From Nymphaea colorata (lineage: Eukaryota > Streptophyta > Magnoliopsida > Nymphaeales > Nymphaeaceae): a stretch of 64,000 bases of DNA. The notes under the pieces are model-generated. The model made no database searches. It was not told the DNA's origin and saw nothing but the letters and a program-made list of their open reading frames with translations. The DNA lies in assembly GCF_008831285.2 (NCBI RefSeq), contig NC_045149.1:11899629-11963628 (forward strand). Reading direction: 5' to 3'. Positions 12,993-24,500 of this stretch are shown in pieces. How positions within the stretch are numbered: the stretch's first letter is position 1; each line of letters opens with the position of its first letter. Made by a program: the position numbers and the translations under genes.

Positions 12993-15900
12993 CTATTGAG
13001 AAAGAAACTGATCAACAAGAACCGACGTCCCACACGGCAACGTTAGATGCGCAGAAACAATCAACCTGCTGTCCAACTGTTGACAGCAATACCACAACAA
13101 AGAAGACTGCAATCTGAAGACAGAAAAACGCTGCTACCAGCAAGCCCACAACTGAAAACGAATCCCCACTGTTTGTATTGTTTGCGCTGACCAACGACTT
13201 ATCTATTTATGCATCTAACGCTGTTGTACCACAGTTTATCCTTCACAGATCATGAATAATGACAGCAAATAAAACAATCAACATAAACTTGCCATAGACG
13301 TCATAGATAGCAGTCCTCCACTTGGCTGCGTTGATCATATAACATATCAAACCATAGGCGATTAATCAGCGCAGACTCCCACACAGCTGCAATACTATAT
13401 ATACTTCTGAAAAATCCACGGCTGGAGTCTATTCACGCATCTGTCCTAACGTGAATAGACTCCTCCACACTGTTCCGTTGCTGGAAAACAGCAACTAGAA
13501 CAGGCGAGAGATGAAGGAGAAAGAAGACGGAGGAAGTAGAAGAGATCAAGCCTGAAAGGAGACGGAGGATCGCCGATGGTGTGCGTCACGTCCGCGCGCT
13601 GGCTGTGTGCTTCAAGTCTCCAGTCACGTCCGTAGCTCTGATACCATGTTGCAGCGGAGAAGAAGAGAGTGAGAGAGAGAAGCTGCCGTGAGATTGAACC
13701 TTGAGAACCTTTCCTTACGATAACCCTCATCTCTCTTATAAAAGAGATTAGGGTAAAAAGGGATTTACAAAATAACTCAATGGAAAATAAGAAAAATATT
13801 AAAGAGATCTTATAACTCTTTAATATTACAAAGAACCTCCTAAAACATAAAACTTTTCTTGTTTAACAGAGATGATATTAATTGATTCAACGTAGAGGAT
13901 ATGGTTGCAAGATTTTTGAACTTCATCCTGCACATGAGCGACCTTCTTAGAAGTGCTTACATGCTCATATTGTACTCCACTCCGATAAGGAAATCATCCA
14001 CTCTTGCAATCCTCCATTTTTGTTTTGTTTTCTTTTTTCTTCCTTTTTTTTTGAGTTTAGCACATTGAGGCGTTATATGCCCTTGGAAAAAACGTCAAAT
14101 AACCTTACATTCTCCTTTGTTTTGATTTTAGTGTTGAACTGAGGAGTTTTGTAATGCTCGCTACGATTTGGGGGCCTAGAAGTTACAAGAATCTTCTCTT
14201 CTTGTTTTGCCAAGAGAACCCTATGTTCCTGTTTGCTTATGGCTTGCCCAACATTGTCTCCTCTCTTCTGCACTTAACTCCACAAGTATTTCATGAATGG
14301 GCAGTAAAGAGGCAAGATAGTAAAGCATCATTAGTTTGCTCAAAATCGGGTCTTAGGCTTTACAAAAATTGCAAAAGATCTCAATTCTTCTATTTATTCC
14401 CTCTTAATCTCTTGACATTTCTAATTGATTAAGCTCATTCCAAACATTAGATATTTCAATCTATGTCACATGGGTGCAGGTGTGGGTGGGAGCATTTTGA
14501 AAAATGTGGCTGTGGGTGCGGCAAGAACATATATATAATATATAATATTATATATCTTATGCTTTTTTTTAAAAAAAATCAAATTTATAGCAAGGTCATT
14601 TTAGTTCATTTTTATAACTTTATGTTGAATAAAGTAATTTTTTTTTCTTTTTTTCAAATATTGGTAGACCCTATCATCCTCAAAAGAATGACAAGCTGGT
14701 CATCCTTTAAAAAGGACGACCAGGTGTAGTCCTTTTACAAGGACAGGAGACAGAGAAAGAGAGCGAGAGAGCACCAATGACTTAAAACGTCTGAAAAAGG
14801 GAGAGAGAAATGAGGAAAAATGGGAAGGAAAGAAAGAGAGAGATAAAAAAGGTAATAGGAAAGAAAGAGAAAGAAGAAAAAAAGGGAAAAATTTGGAACA
14901 GAACAGGATGAGGATGCACCAAGCAGTTAGTTTACCCAAATCAGTCATTTCAAATTCATTCTTTAGAAAATCCTTTACCTGCATAATTCCATTGGCATCA
15001 TCACCTGTAATAATCATATCATCTACATATAAAAGTAACACAATTATACCTATAGCAGTATTTTTAACAAACATAGCAGGGTCAGAATAACATGATTTAA
15101 AACCTTGTTTAAACATAACATTGCTAAACATGTCGAACCAGCTTTTGGAGCTTGTTTCAAACCATATAGTGCCTTTCTAAGATAAAGAACTTTTCCTTGA
15201 GGTAAATCAAGCCCAGGGGGTGAGTCCATGTATACCTCCTCAGTTAAGTAACCATTCAAAAAAGCATTTTTGACATCCAATTGATATATGGACCATTGTT
15301 TAATTGAAACAACAACAATAAGAGTTCTAACAGGGCATATCCTTTGGCAACTAGTCTAGCTTTATACCTTTCAAGTGATCCGTCACTTCTAGTCTTGATT
15401 TTGTAAACCCACCTATATCCTATTGTCTTTTTCCCGATAGGAAGAGACACAATGCCCCAAGTTTTATTGTTTTCAAGGGCTTTAAGTTCATTGTTCATGG
15501 CTTCAATCCAATGTGGGTTAGCTTTAGCTTCAAGATAGGATGAAGGTTCATCAAGAGAGTGAATAGCTAATAAGCAAGCTCTATGTTTTGGGGAAAAGGA
15601 CTCGTAGGAGACAAATTTTTGAGGTGGATGAATATCTCTTTGAGATCTCCTAAGAGTAGGTTGAGACTCTTGGATGTTTTGTTGAGACCTTCTCTTATAA
15701 ACTATAACTTCTCTTGGTGGTCTATTAAAAGAAGTGCTATCAACCTCATTTAGAGCATCATCATATGAAGAATGCAAAACATCATCTTCATAATCATCAT
15801 CATCATTTATCAATAAAAAGGAATAGTCATCTTCATGCTTGGGTTTATTTTCATTAAAGCCATTTTCTTCTTCTAAAAATATCACATTTCTTGAAACATA

Positions 15901-18900
15901 CACCTTATCTTTTTCAATATCATAGCATCTATATCCTTTTTGAGTTTCGGAATAGCCAATAAAGACACATTGAATAGCTCTAGATGAAAGTTTGTCATTT
16001 TTGTCATTTAGAATGTAACATTTGCAACCAAAAACTTTGAATATTTTATAAATTGGCTCCAAATTAAAAAGTTTTTGAAAAGGTGAAATGTTTTCTAAAA
16101 CTTTAGAGGGCATTCTATTAATCAAGTAAATGGATGTTAAAATCGCTTCAGCCCAAAAATTTTTTGGAACATTTTTTGATATAAGAAGAGCTCTTGTTGT
16201 TTCAAGAATATGTCTATGTTTTCTTTCGGCGACTCCGTTTTGTTGGGGAGTCTTGGGACAAGACTTTTGGTGTATAATTCCTTTTTCCTTTAGGAATTCT
16301 TCAAATTCATTGGAAATAAATTCTCTCCCGGAATCACTTCTAAAAATTTTAAGGTTTGCGTCAAATTGTGTTTTGATCATGTTGTAAAAGTTTTTGAAAT
16401 TCATAAAGGCTTCCGATTTGCGTTTAAGAAAGTAAACCCAAGCATATCGAGAGTAATCATCCACAAAAATGACATAATAAAGCAAACCGCCTTTAGACAT
16501 AATAGGAGCAGGACCCCATACATCCGAATGCACTAATTCAAAAGGTACTTTTGCAATAAAATATCTATTTCCAAAAGGTAAAGCCTTAATTTTGGCTTTA
16601 ATACAATCATCACAAGAGATCATTTCTTTACATTTCTCTTCCAAAAATAGGATATAAGACATTTTTCCTAAACTTAAATGCCCAAGTCTTTGATGCCAAA
16701 TTTGAATGTCACTCTTCTTGACTACATTGCAAGTAGGGTTGGAAAGATCCAAATAATGAACATAGTAGAGATCATTTTTCCTAGAACCTTCTCCAATCGT
16801 CTTCTTGGAAAGATGGTCCTGTATCAAAAATTTATTTTGTGAGAAGACAATATCACATCCATGATTTGTTATTTGAGAAACCGACAAGAGATTTAAGTTA
16901 AGTTTGAGAATAAATCTAACTTTTGGTATTTTAAAAACTTTTGAATTAAAATTTTGATCAATATTCCCAACACATTTGATTTCAAGAGGAGTTCCATCGG
17001 CGGTTTTAACAAATGGGCACGATTCTTCCTTAGTGCATTCGGTAAGTAAAGAACTACAAGGGGTCATATGAAATGAAGCTCCGGAATCAAGAATCCAAGA
17101 GTACTTACTTGATGATGTAGATGCCACCGTTGCTCCGGAGATTGGAGAAGTCCCTCCTCCTTTGAAAAGCGGTTGAAGAGCATCAACTTTGGTTGGAGGG
17201 CACTTACAAGCTTGTCTAGGTCAAATCGATTGCTTTCTTCATACATTGTCCCAGCCACACTTGTCTTTTTATCAAATCTCGTCAATTTAGGACATCTAAG
17301 TTTAGTATGTCCTTCTTCTTGACAATGAAAACATATGATCTTCTTGTTGCCATTATTGTTATTCTCATAGTTTCGATTAAAGTGAGGAGGCCTATAAGTT
17401 CTCATATGAGCACTCTTTTCTTTGGAAAAATTGAGTCTATTCTCCTCCATTTGAAGTTCCGCTATGGCTTCATTCATAGATGGTACTTTATGCCTATGGA
17501 GCAAGGAAGTTTTGACTCCATCATATTCCGATTTAAGACCAAGAATGAATTTATAAAATTTCTCCCGTTGGATTTGTTTTTCTCTAACTCCAATGTCTCT
17601 TGGATCATACCATTCAGGTTCAAATAGAGCAAGTTCGTCCCATAATTGCTCCATTTCTCCAACGTATTCTTTAATGGACTTATCCCTTTGTTGAAGACTG
17701 CAATCTTCATTTGAAGATTGCACATGTAAGCCACATCCTTCATAGTGTGGGTTTTCTTGAGGAATTCCCAAGCTTCATGAGCAAAATTATGTTTTGCTAT
17801 TTGGCCCATGGTTGTAGTATCAACACAAGCAATAATCCAAGTGATAATCTTGTGGTGTCCTATCTTCCACTCTTCCCATCTTCTCTCATATTCATTCATA
17901 ACCTTGTCTTTTTCAACTCCATCTAGTTCTTGGGCTTTACCATCTATGGTTTTGGTGAGGACTAATTGAAGTTCACTTTTAGACCCATCAACAAGTCCCC
18001 ATAGGCCTTTACTTCTAATAAAATATTCCATAGTTTTTGCTGAAGAGACATAATTTGATGAAGTAAGTTTAGGGAGAGGAGTAGAAGAAGTTCTTTCATC
18101 CATAATGTGTACCTTGTAGAAGAGATGTTGAGGTAGTGCTAGGATGAAAAAACAGCCACAAAAATAGAAGCTTTTGACGTGCTAAGGACTGCCACAATTT
18201 TCCCCACCAAGAAAGCTTTATCCCGTCGCAAATATCACCAAAAGAGGCCAGCAAAATAACAGCACCTTCTTGTGTCAAATCTCAGCCAACAATATATCGA
18301 ACACTTGGAGTGCTTCACAGCTCCAAAGGAAGAGAAATAACTGAATCTTCAAGCTTGAAAGTCAACAAGACAAAGAGCCAAAACGAGGCTCTGATACCAT
18401 GTAAATCAGGCCCGATCTTGAGAATGCAAATGTTTCAAGAGATACACTCTTGAAGATCCCAACAACTTCAATAGATAATACAAAGCCAAACCTCGAACTT
18501 GAGGAGAAGATACCAAATATATTAATCTCAAGAGAAGAATACACAAGAGAGGCCTAAAAGCCTTAACCAAAACAAGGGACAGCAGTCCCTTATTTATAGA
18601 GCAAAAAAAGGAGGAAAGAAGGGAGGAGTTGGCTGTTGGGCCAGCTCCAACGGCTAGAAATCTAGCCGTTGGAAGCTGGTCCAACAGCTAGTTCCCCTTT
18701 TACAATAAAAAAAGGTAAAAACAGAAAAAGGGAAAAAGAAATAAAAAAGGGTACATAAAATAAACTACATAAACACCTATGCATACACACATATATATAT
18801 ATATATTTATATATACAAATCATACATGAAATTAAATGTATGATAGTACATATGAAAAATATATATATGTATACTTACATGATGTCTAGGCCTTAATTTC

Positions 18901-21456
18901 TAACACCAAGCACCACCTGACACATGTTGACCAAGCTCGGGTGGATGTTGGAGCCATCCGTTGCTTCTGTACCTGCACACGTATGGTGTTGATGCGGTGC
19001 TGCTCCCTATTTGAAGAGTCTTTATGACATAGATTTCGATGAGGTAGTTTCTCTCGTTCTTGTGTGTTTGAGTAATACTTTAAGCATTTTGTATTGGAAG
19101 GTATTTTCAGGCCATATCCTTTTTAGGTGTACATCTTCTTAAGTTATTCTCATGCTTCACTAGCTTTCTCATAATATGTAAGGTTTTGAACAATTCGAGA
19201 GTCAATATTACTATATCTCCATTCTTTAATCCTTGCATTTTTCTCTTCATGATCATGTAGATTTTTATAATAGTCATTCACTGCATTTTTTGTCTCATTC
19301 CCCTCTAAAGCCTTTTCTACACCATTGTCAATTTTAATCAATTGAAGAGGGTTGAATAGAGGTGCCTGTAATGAAGCCCCAAAGATGCTTGCCTTTGATA
19401 TGCATTTCGAGACATTTTGCCAAAAGTGTGTTGTTGGATCCATCTAGTTTAAACGGACCCATATAAATCCTGTGATCCATGAAATTTTTAGAGTCTTCCA
19501 TAGATTGAGACATCTAGAGAATCAGTTTTACTAGCTTCTCCACAACTAGGACGCACACAAAAGTTTGAACCAGCAGGGCAGCAGTAAATTAATCTGATTT
19601 GTAGCAGCACAGTAAACAAGTTCTGCTTACTTGATTTTCAGAAGAATAATAGCCGATTGGTTCAAAGAAATGAGCTTTATTCCAACCAAGAAACAGCATC
19701 AACACGAGTTATTGAGCCCTCACATGTTGTATGAACACAAAAAAGGAAAACTCCAAAAATTCAGAGGCAAAGCTCTGATACCATGACAAGAAGGCTGTTT
19801 GAAAATAGCCACAAGCTCCTTACAAAGGCAGAAAAGCCTAGATATCAATATACAAATAAAACCTTTATTGAATAGCAGACAAGGTTGTTTAAACAGCATA
19901 TTTACAACTGATAGAACACATTTATAATTTTATAGGAGTCATAGAATAAAAAGGAAAGGAGAACTAGAAGAAGACGGGAGCCAGCAACTAGCCGTTGGCT
20001 AGCTCCAGCCTGGTCAAAGGCAATCAGGCTGTGGCTGCACCAAAAGAAGACTAAAAAAAGTAACCATTAGATTTAACCTAATCTCTCTTAAGTAGAGATT
20101 AGAGGGTCAGGAAGACTAATTGCATATAAGTCTACAAAATAAAAGAAATTGAAAAAGAGCACTCTCTCGACTTTTCTAAAATTCTAATAACCACTAATAG
20201 GAACTTCATTATTTCTCTCAACAAGCAAACAAATACAAAATGAAATAGGAAAAATACCATAACAACCTATATACATGCGCGCGTGTGTGTGTGTGATATA
20301 TATATATATATCCATATTCAGAAATGTGTTAGACATGTATGAATAACAGAGTATATATACATAAACATAATATCAATACAGGTATTTACAGATATTCTAA
20401 TAGAGATTTCCAGAACCCCTCAGCCTCCCTTGCTCTTTGGAGGAAGGAATAGGAGTACTGTCTGCACTCAGAAAACCATGTTCGAGAATTTTCATGGCAA
20501 CAACTAAGCAATGATGAGTCATTGTTAAAACAACAGTTTCCTTGGGTGCCATTGTCTCTCAAAGAATCAATGTGGTGGACTCCCCGAGAGGGATTCAGGA
20601 ATCAATGTGGTGGATTTCCTGAGGAGGATGCCGGAAGTGGATCAAACTGGTATAGCGATGACCCTGATGATTACAGGGGTTTGTTTGATGTTTTGTAGAT
20701 TGCGTGCTCCAAAATTTGGCTTTTTAAAACTTTGCTGTAGTCGCAATATCACTGCAAAGTTTACAAGGACTAGGAAGTAAATGTGATTGTCGTAGTACAG
20801 ATTGCATGTTGTGGATTCTTTTCGTTTCTTGTAACTAGAGTCTGATTTTGAGAATGACTTAGTCAAACCAAACCTTTCTCTACATTGAAAAATTGAATGT
20901 AGATTGCAGAGGATGACTGTTTCAACCAAAGTTACAATGGAGATGATTACTGAAGCTCTGAAGTCCCTTGGAACACTGAGATCAACAATGCATCCTTACA
21001 GCAAGGACGTGGCACAGGTTTGATCACTTACCTTGCTGCTGTTACATCAGATGAGAACTACATCACCGAGAAAGAGAGAAATGCACTGGGTGGAACTCAT
21101 CTGTGATGGTGCATGGATGTTATTAGATGCCTAAATGCTTTTCATAAGAATTATTTTTTTGGGATGTATAGATAGGATTTTATCTGATAAGAAAATAAAA
21201 TCTGTAGAGTTTGAATTCCTTGCTAATCTGCTAGGTTTCCAGACATGAAATAATATTTTGTAGGTAGTCCCCAGAAAAAGAAACCTGAGCTGCAGCTTGG
21301 CAGCTGCTGCAATCTAGTGCAGAAAATATTTTGCAAGAATACTCTCTCTTAACACACACACACCTAAGTCACACAGATACTGGTATGAGTATGGGTACAG
21401 GTACTGGGGGAGTGGGTATGGACGCACAATTTTCAAATTTATGCATATGGGGTTGA

Positions 21457-21534
<78 letters not shown>

Positions 21535-24500
21535 AAAATTCCACAAAAAAATATGCAAAATTAATAGAAAACAGGTGAGAAAAATGCAAAACACGTGAAA
21601 ATTCTATTTTAGATAATTAATATTGTAATCAAGTGTGTGTGTTTTGCAGGCAGAGGATCATATTGCAGAGGCATTTTGCTCAATGGGGAAGCCTGAAGCT
21701 GCTCTTCCACACTGTAAAGCTTCAATAAAGGTATACTTTTTAATTTTTTTCCTATTATAATGACATTCTTTTTTGGGATTACGAAAGGATGTGTGGCTGC
21801 AGATCTGTTTCTGCTAGTGGATATACACTTATGTATGCATATATTTTGTGTGCACATGCATTACACGTGCTTGTGCATGAGCATAGTAATGGGTGTGCCA
21901 TGTGCATGACTGCTTACATGACTTCGCATATTCTTGGATGCACATGGATGTGCATGTTAGGGTTTTCATACACGTGCTCCTGTGTGTGTCTTTGCATGTC
22001 TGAGCTGCTAATTTGGTGTCTGTCCATGCTCAAGTGAGCAAAAAAGATTGTAAATCAGCCCAAATTCGAGAATACAAATGCTTCAAGAGATACACTCTTG
22101 AAGATCCCAACAACTTCAATAGATAATGCAAAGCCAAACCTCAAACTTGAGGAGAAGATACCAAATATATTAATCTCAAGAGAAGAATACACAAGAGAGG
22201 CCAAAAAGCCTTAAAAGAACAAAGGTCCCAAGTGCCCTATTTATAGAGGAAGTATATAAGAAAGGAGGAAGAAAAGAGGAAGAGGAAGTGGCTGTTGGGG
22301 CTCCCAACGGCTAGATTTCTAGCCGTTGGGAACTCCCAACAGCTACTTCCTTTCTTAATAAAAAAAGGAAAAGAAAAAGGTTTAGAAAAAGGCATGAAAA
22401 ATAAAGACAAAATAAATACAAAAAGTCCTATGCATACACACATACATTTATATATACAAATCATACATCAAACTGCTAGGAGTTCAAGATATATGATAGT
22501 AGATACAAAAACATGTATGTATACTTACATTATAAATTCTAACACCCCCCCTCAAACTTACGGTGTAATCACCGAAAGTTTGCCAAGAAGAAACTGGAAT
22601 CTTGCGGAAGCCAGTGCTTTGGTGAAGAAATCTTCAAGTTGATATTCAGAAGGGACAAAAGATAGATCAATTGTTCGGCTAAGATATTCCTCTCTCACAT
22701 AGTGACAATCCATTTCAATATGTTTTGTCCTTTCATGAAAAGTGTGATTGCTAGCAATATAGATGGCACTTTTGTTGTCGCAGCAGAGCTTGGTGGCTTC
22801 ATTGAGGTCAATTCCAATGTCCTTCAATAAGCTTTTCAACCATACAATCTCCATGGTGGTGGTAGCCATTGCACGATACTCTGCTTCAGTTGAAGATAAA
22901 GAGACTTTATGTTGTTTTTTGCATCTCCATGAAATGAGAGAGTCACCTAGAAAAACACAAAAACCGGTGGTGGAATGCCTATTATTAGGATCTCCACCCC
23001 AATCAGCATCAGTATAAGCAATCATATTCAAGTTTGATGAGGAGGATAGAAAAAGTCCCTTAGTGATAGTGTGTTTGACATATCGAACAATCCTCAATGC
23101 AGCTCCCATGTGTAATGAAGTGGGTCTTTGTTGAAACTGACTTATAACATGTACAGCATGTGATATGTCAGGCCTTGTGATGGATAAATATGTGAGAGCT
23201 CCCACCAATTGACGAAAGGGGGTGGGATTTTCTAGAATTTCTCCATCATCAATCTTCATCTTTACTCCTAAAGCTTCAGGAGTGTCCACTACCTTGTCAT
23301 CAGTGATTCCTGATCTGCTTATAATGTTATTGGCAAACTTCATTTGTGAGAGCAAGTATCCTCTTCTACTATAAGCAACTTCAATACCAAGGAAATATGT
23401 TAGTTTACCCAAATCAGTCATTTCAAATTCATTCTTAAGGAAAGTCTTTACCTGCATAATTCCGTTGGCATCATTACCTGTAATAATCATATCATCTACA
23501 TATAAAAGCAACACAATTGTACCTATAGTTGTGTTTTTAACAAACATAGCTGTGTCAGAAAAACATGATTTAAAACCTTGTTTAAACATAACATTGCTAA
23601 ACATATCAAACAAAGCTTTTGGAGCTTGTTTCAAACCATACAATGCCTTTCTGAGATAAAGAACTTTGCCTTTAGGTACATCTAGCCCAGGGGGTGAGTC
23701 CATGTATACCTCCTCATTTAAGTAACCATTCAAAAAAGCATTTTTGACATCCAATTGATATATGGACCATTGTTTAATAGAAGCAACAGCAATAAGAGCT
23801 CTAACAGAAGTCATACGAGCGACAGGGGCAAAAGTTTCTTCGTAATCAATCCCATATTCTTGGGCATATCCTTTGGCAACAAGTCTAGCTTTATACCTTT
23901 CAATAGATCCATCACTTCTAGTTTTGATTTTGTAAACCCACCTACATCCTATTGTCTTTTTCCCGATAGGAAGAGACACAATGTCCCAAGTTTTATTATC
24001 ATCAAGGGCTTTAAGTTCATTGTTCATGGCTTCAACCCAAAGTGGGTTAGTTTTGGCTTCAACATAGGATGAAGGTTCATCAAGAGAGTGAATAGCTAAT
24101 AAGCAAGCTCTATGTTTTGGGGAAAAGGACTCGTAGGAGACAAATTTTTGAGGTGGATGAATATCTCTTTGAGATCTCCTAAGAGTAGGTTGAGACTCTT
24201 GGATGTTTTGTTGAGACCTTCTCTTATAAACTATAACTTCTCTTGGTGGTCTATTAAAAGAAGTGCTATCAACCTCATTTAGAGCATCATCATATGAAGA
24301 ATGCAAAACATCATCTTCATAATCATCATCATCATTTATCAATAAAAAGGAATAGTCATCTTCATGCTTGGGTTTATTTTCATTAAAGCCATTTTCTTCT
24401 TCTAAAAAAATCACATTTCTAGAAACATAGACCTTATCTTTTTCAATATCATAGCATCTATATCCTTTTTGAGTTTCGGAATAGCCAATAAAGACACATT

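Larger units (their letters stand above)
8465..13868 (-). mobile_element. Full-length Ty1/copia retrotransposon E, very young
   Basis: The element has two 222-base LTRs that I read as identical, flanked by the 5-bp duplication GAGAT (8460-8464 and 13869-13873). Next to the right LTR is the primer-binding site TGGTATCAGAGC (minus strand), and next to the left LTR a polypurine tract (ccagcttgagggggag, minus strand). Gag-pol occupies 12921 down to 8694 in the order gag, zinc knuckle, protease, integrase, reverse transcriptase, RNase H. The only coding defect I see is a one-base frameshift near 9275. It lies antisense in the third visible intron of the SMYD4-like gene. Confidence 0.95.
7635..14420 (-). 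pseudogene. Old degenerate copia element R, split by a MITE and by element E
   Basis: Three minus-strand pieces appear to be one decayed copia element. The right piece (13869-14420) has gag-like text (KRGDNVGQAISKQEHR) followed by a lysine-rich stretch. The middle piece (8326-8464) has SSHALASSASNGTS then CSWLLDF, the position of the aspartic-protease WLLDSGAS motif. The left piece (7635-7908) has TANGTSLKVKGI, FIPKVSYIHNLIS and a VQDCLS block, typical of the region between protease and integrase. Frames are broken many times. A MITE copy (7909-8325) separates the left and middle pieces, and element E, with its GAGAT duplication, separates the middle and right ones. Confidence 0.6.
14926..18905 (-). 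mobile_element. Truncated copia element G (5' LTR, gag, partial pol)
   Basis: It has a 506-base 5' LTR at the right end, a primer-binding site, gag, protease, integrase and part of reverse transcriptase, then stops at about 14926 inside the RT region (MTDLGKL). The RT end, RNase H and 3' LTR are absent. It is a close relative of element H, sharing long stretches of the polyprotein and the LTR layout, and it is antisense to the host gene. Confidence 0.88.
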
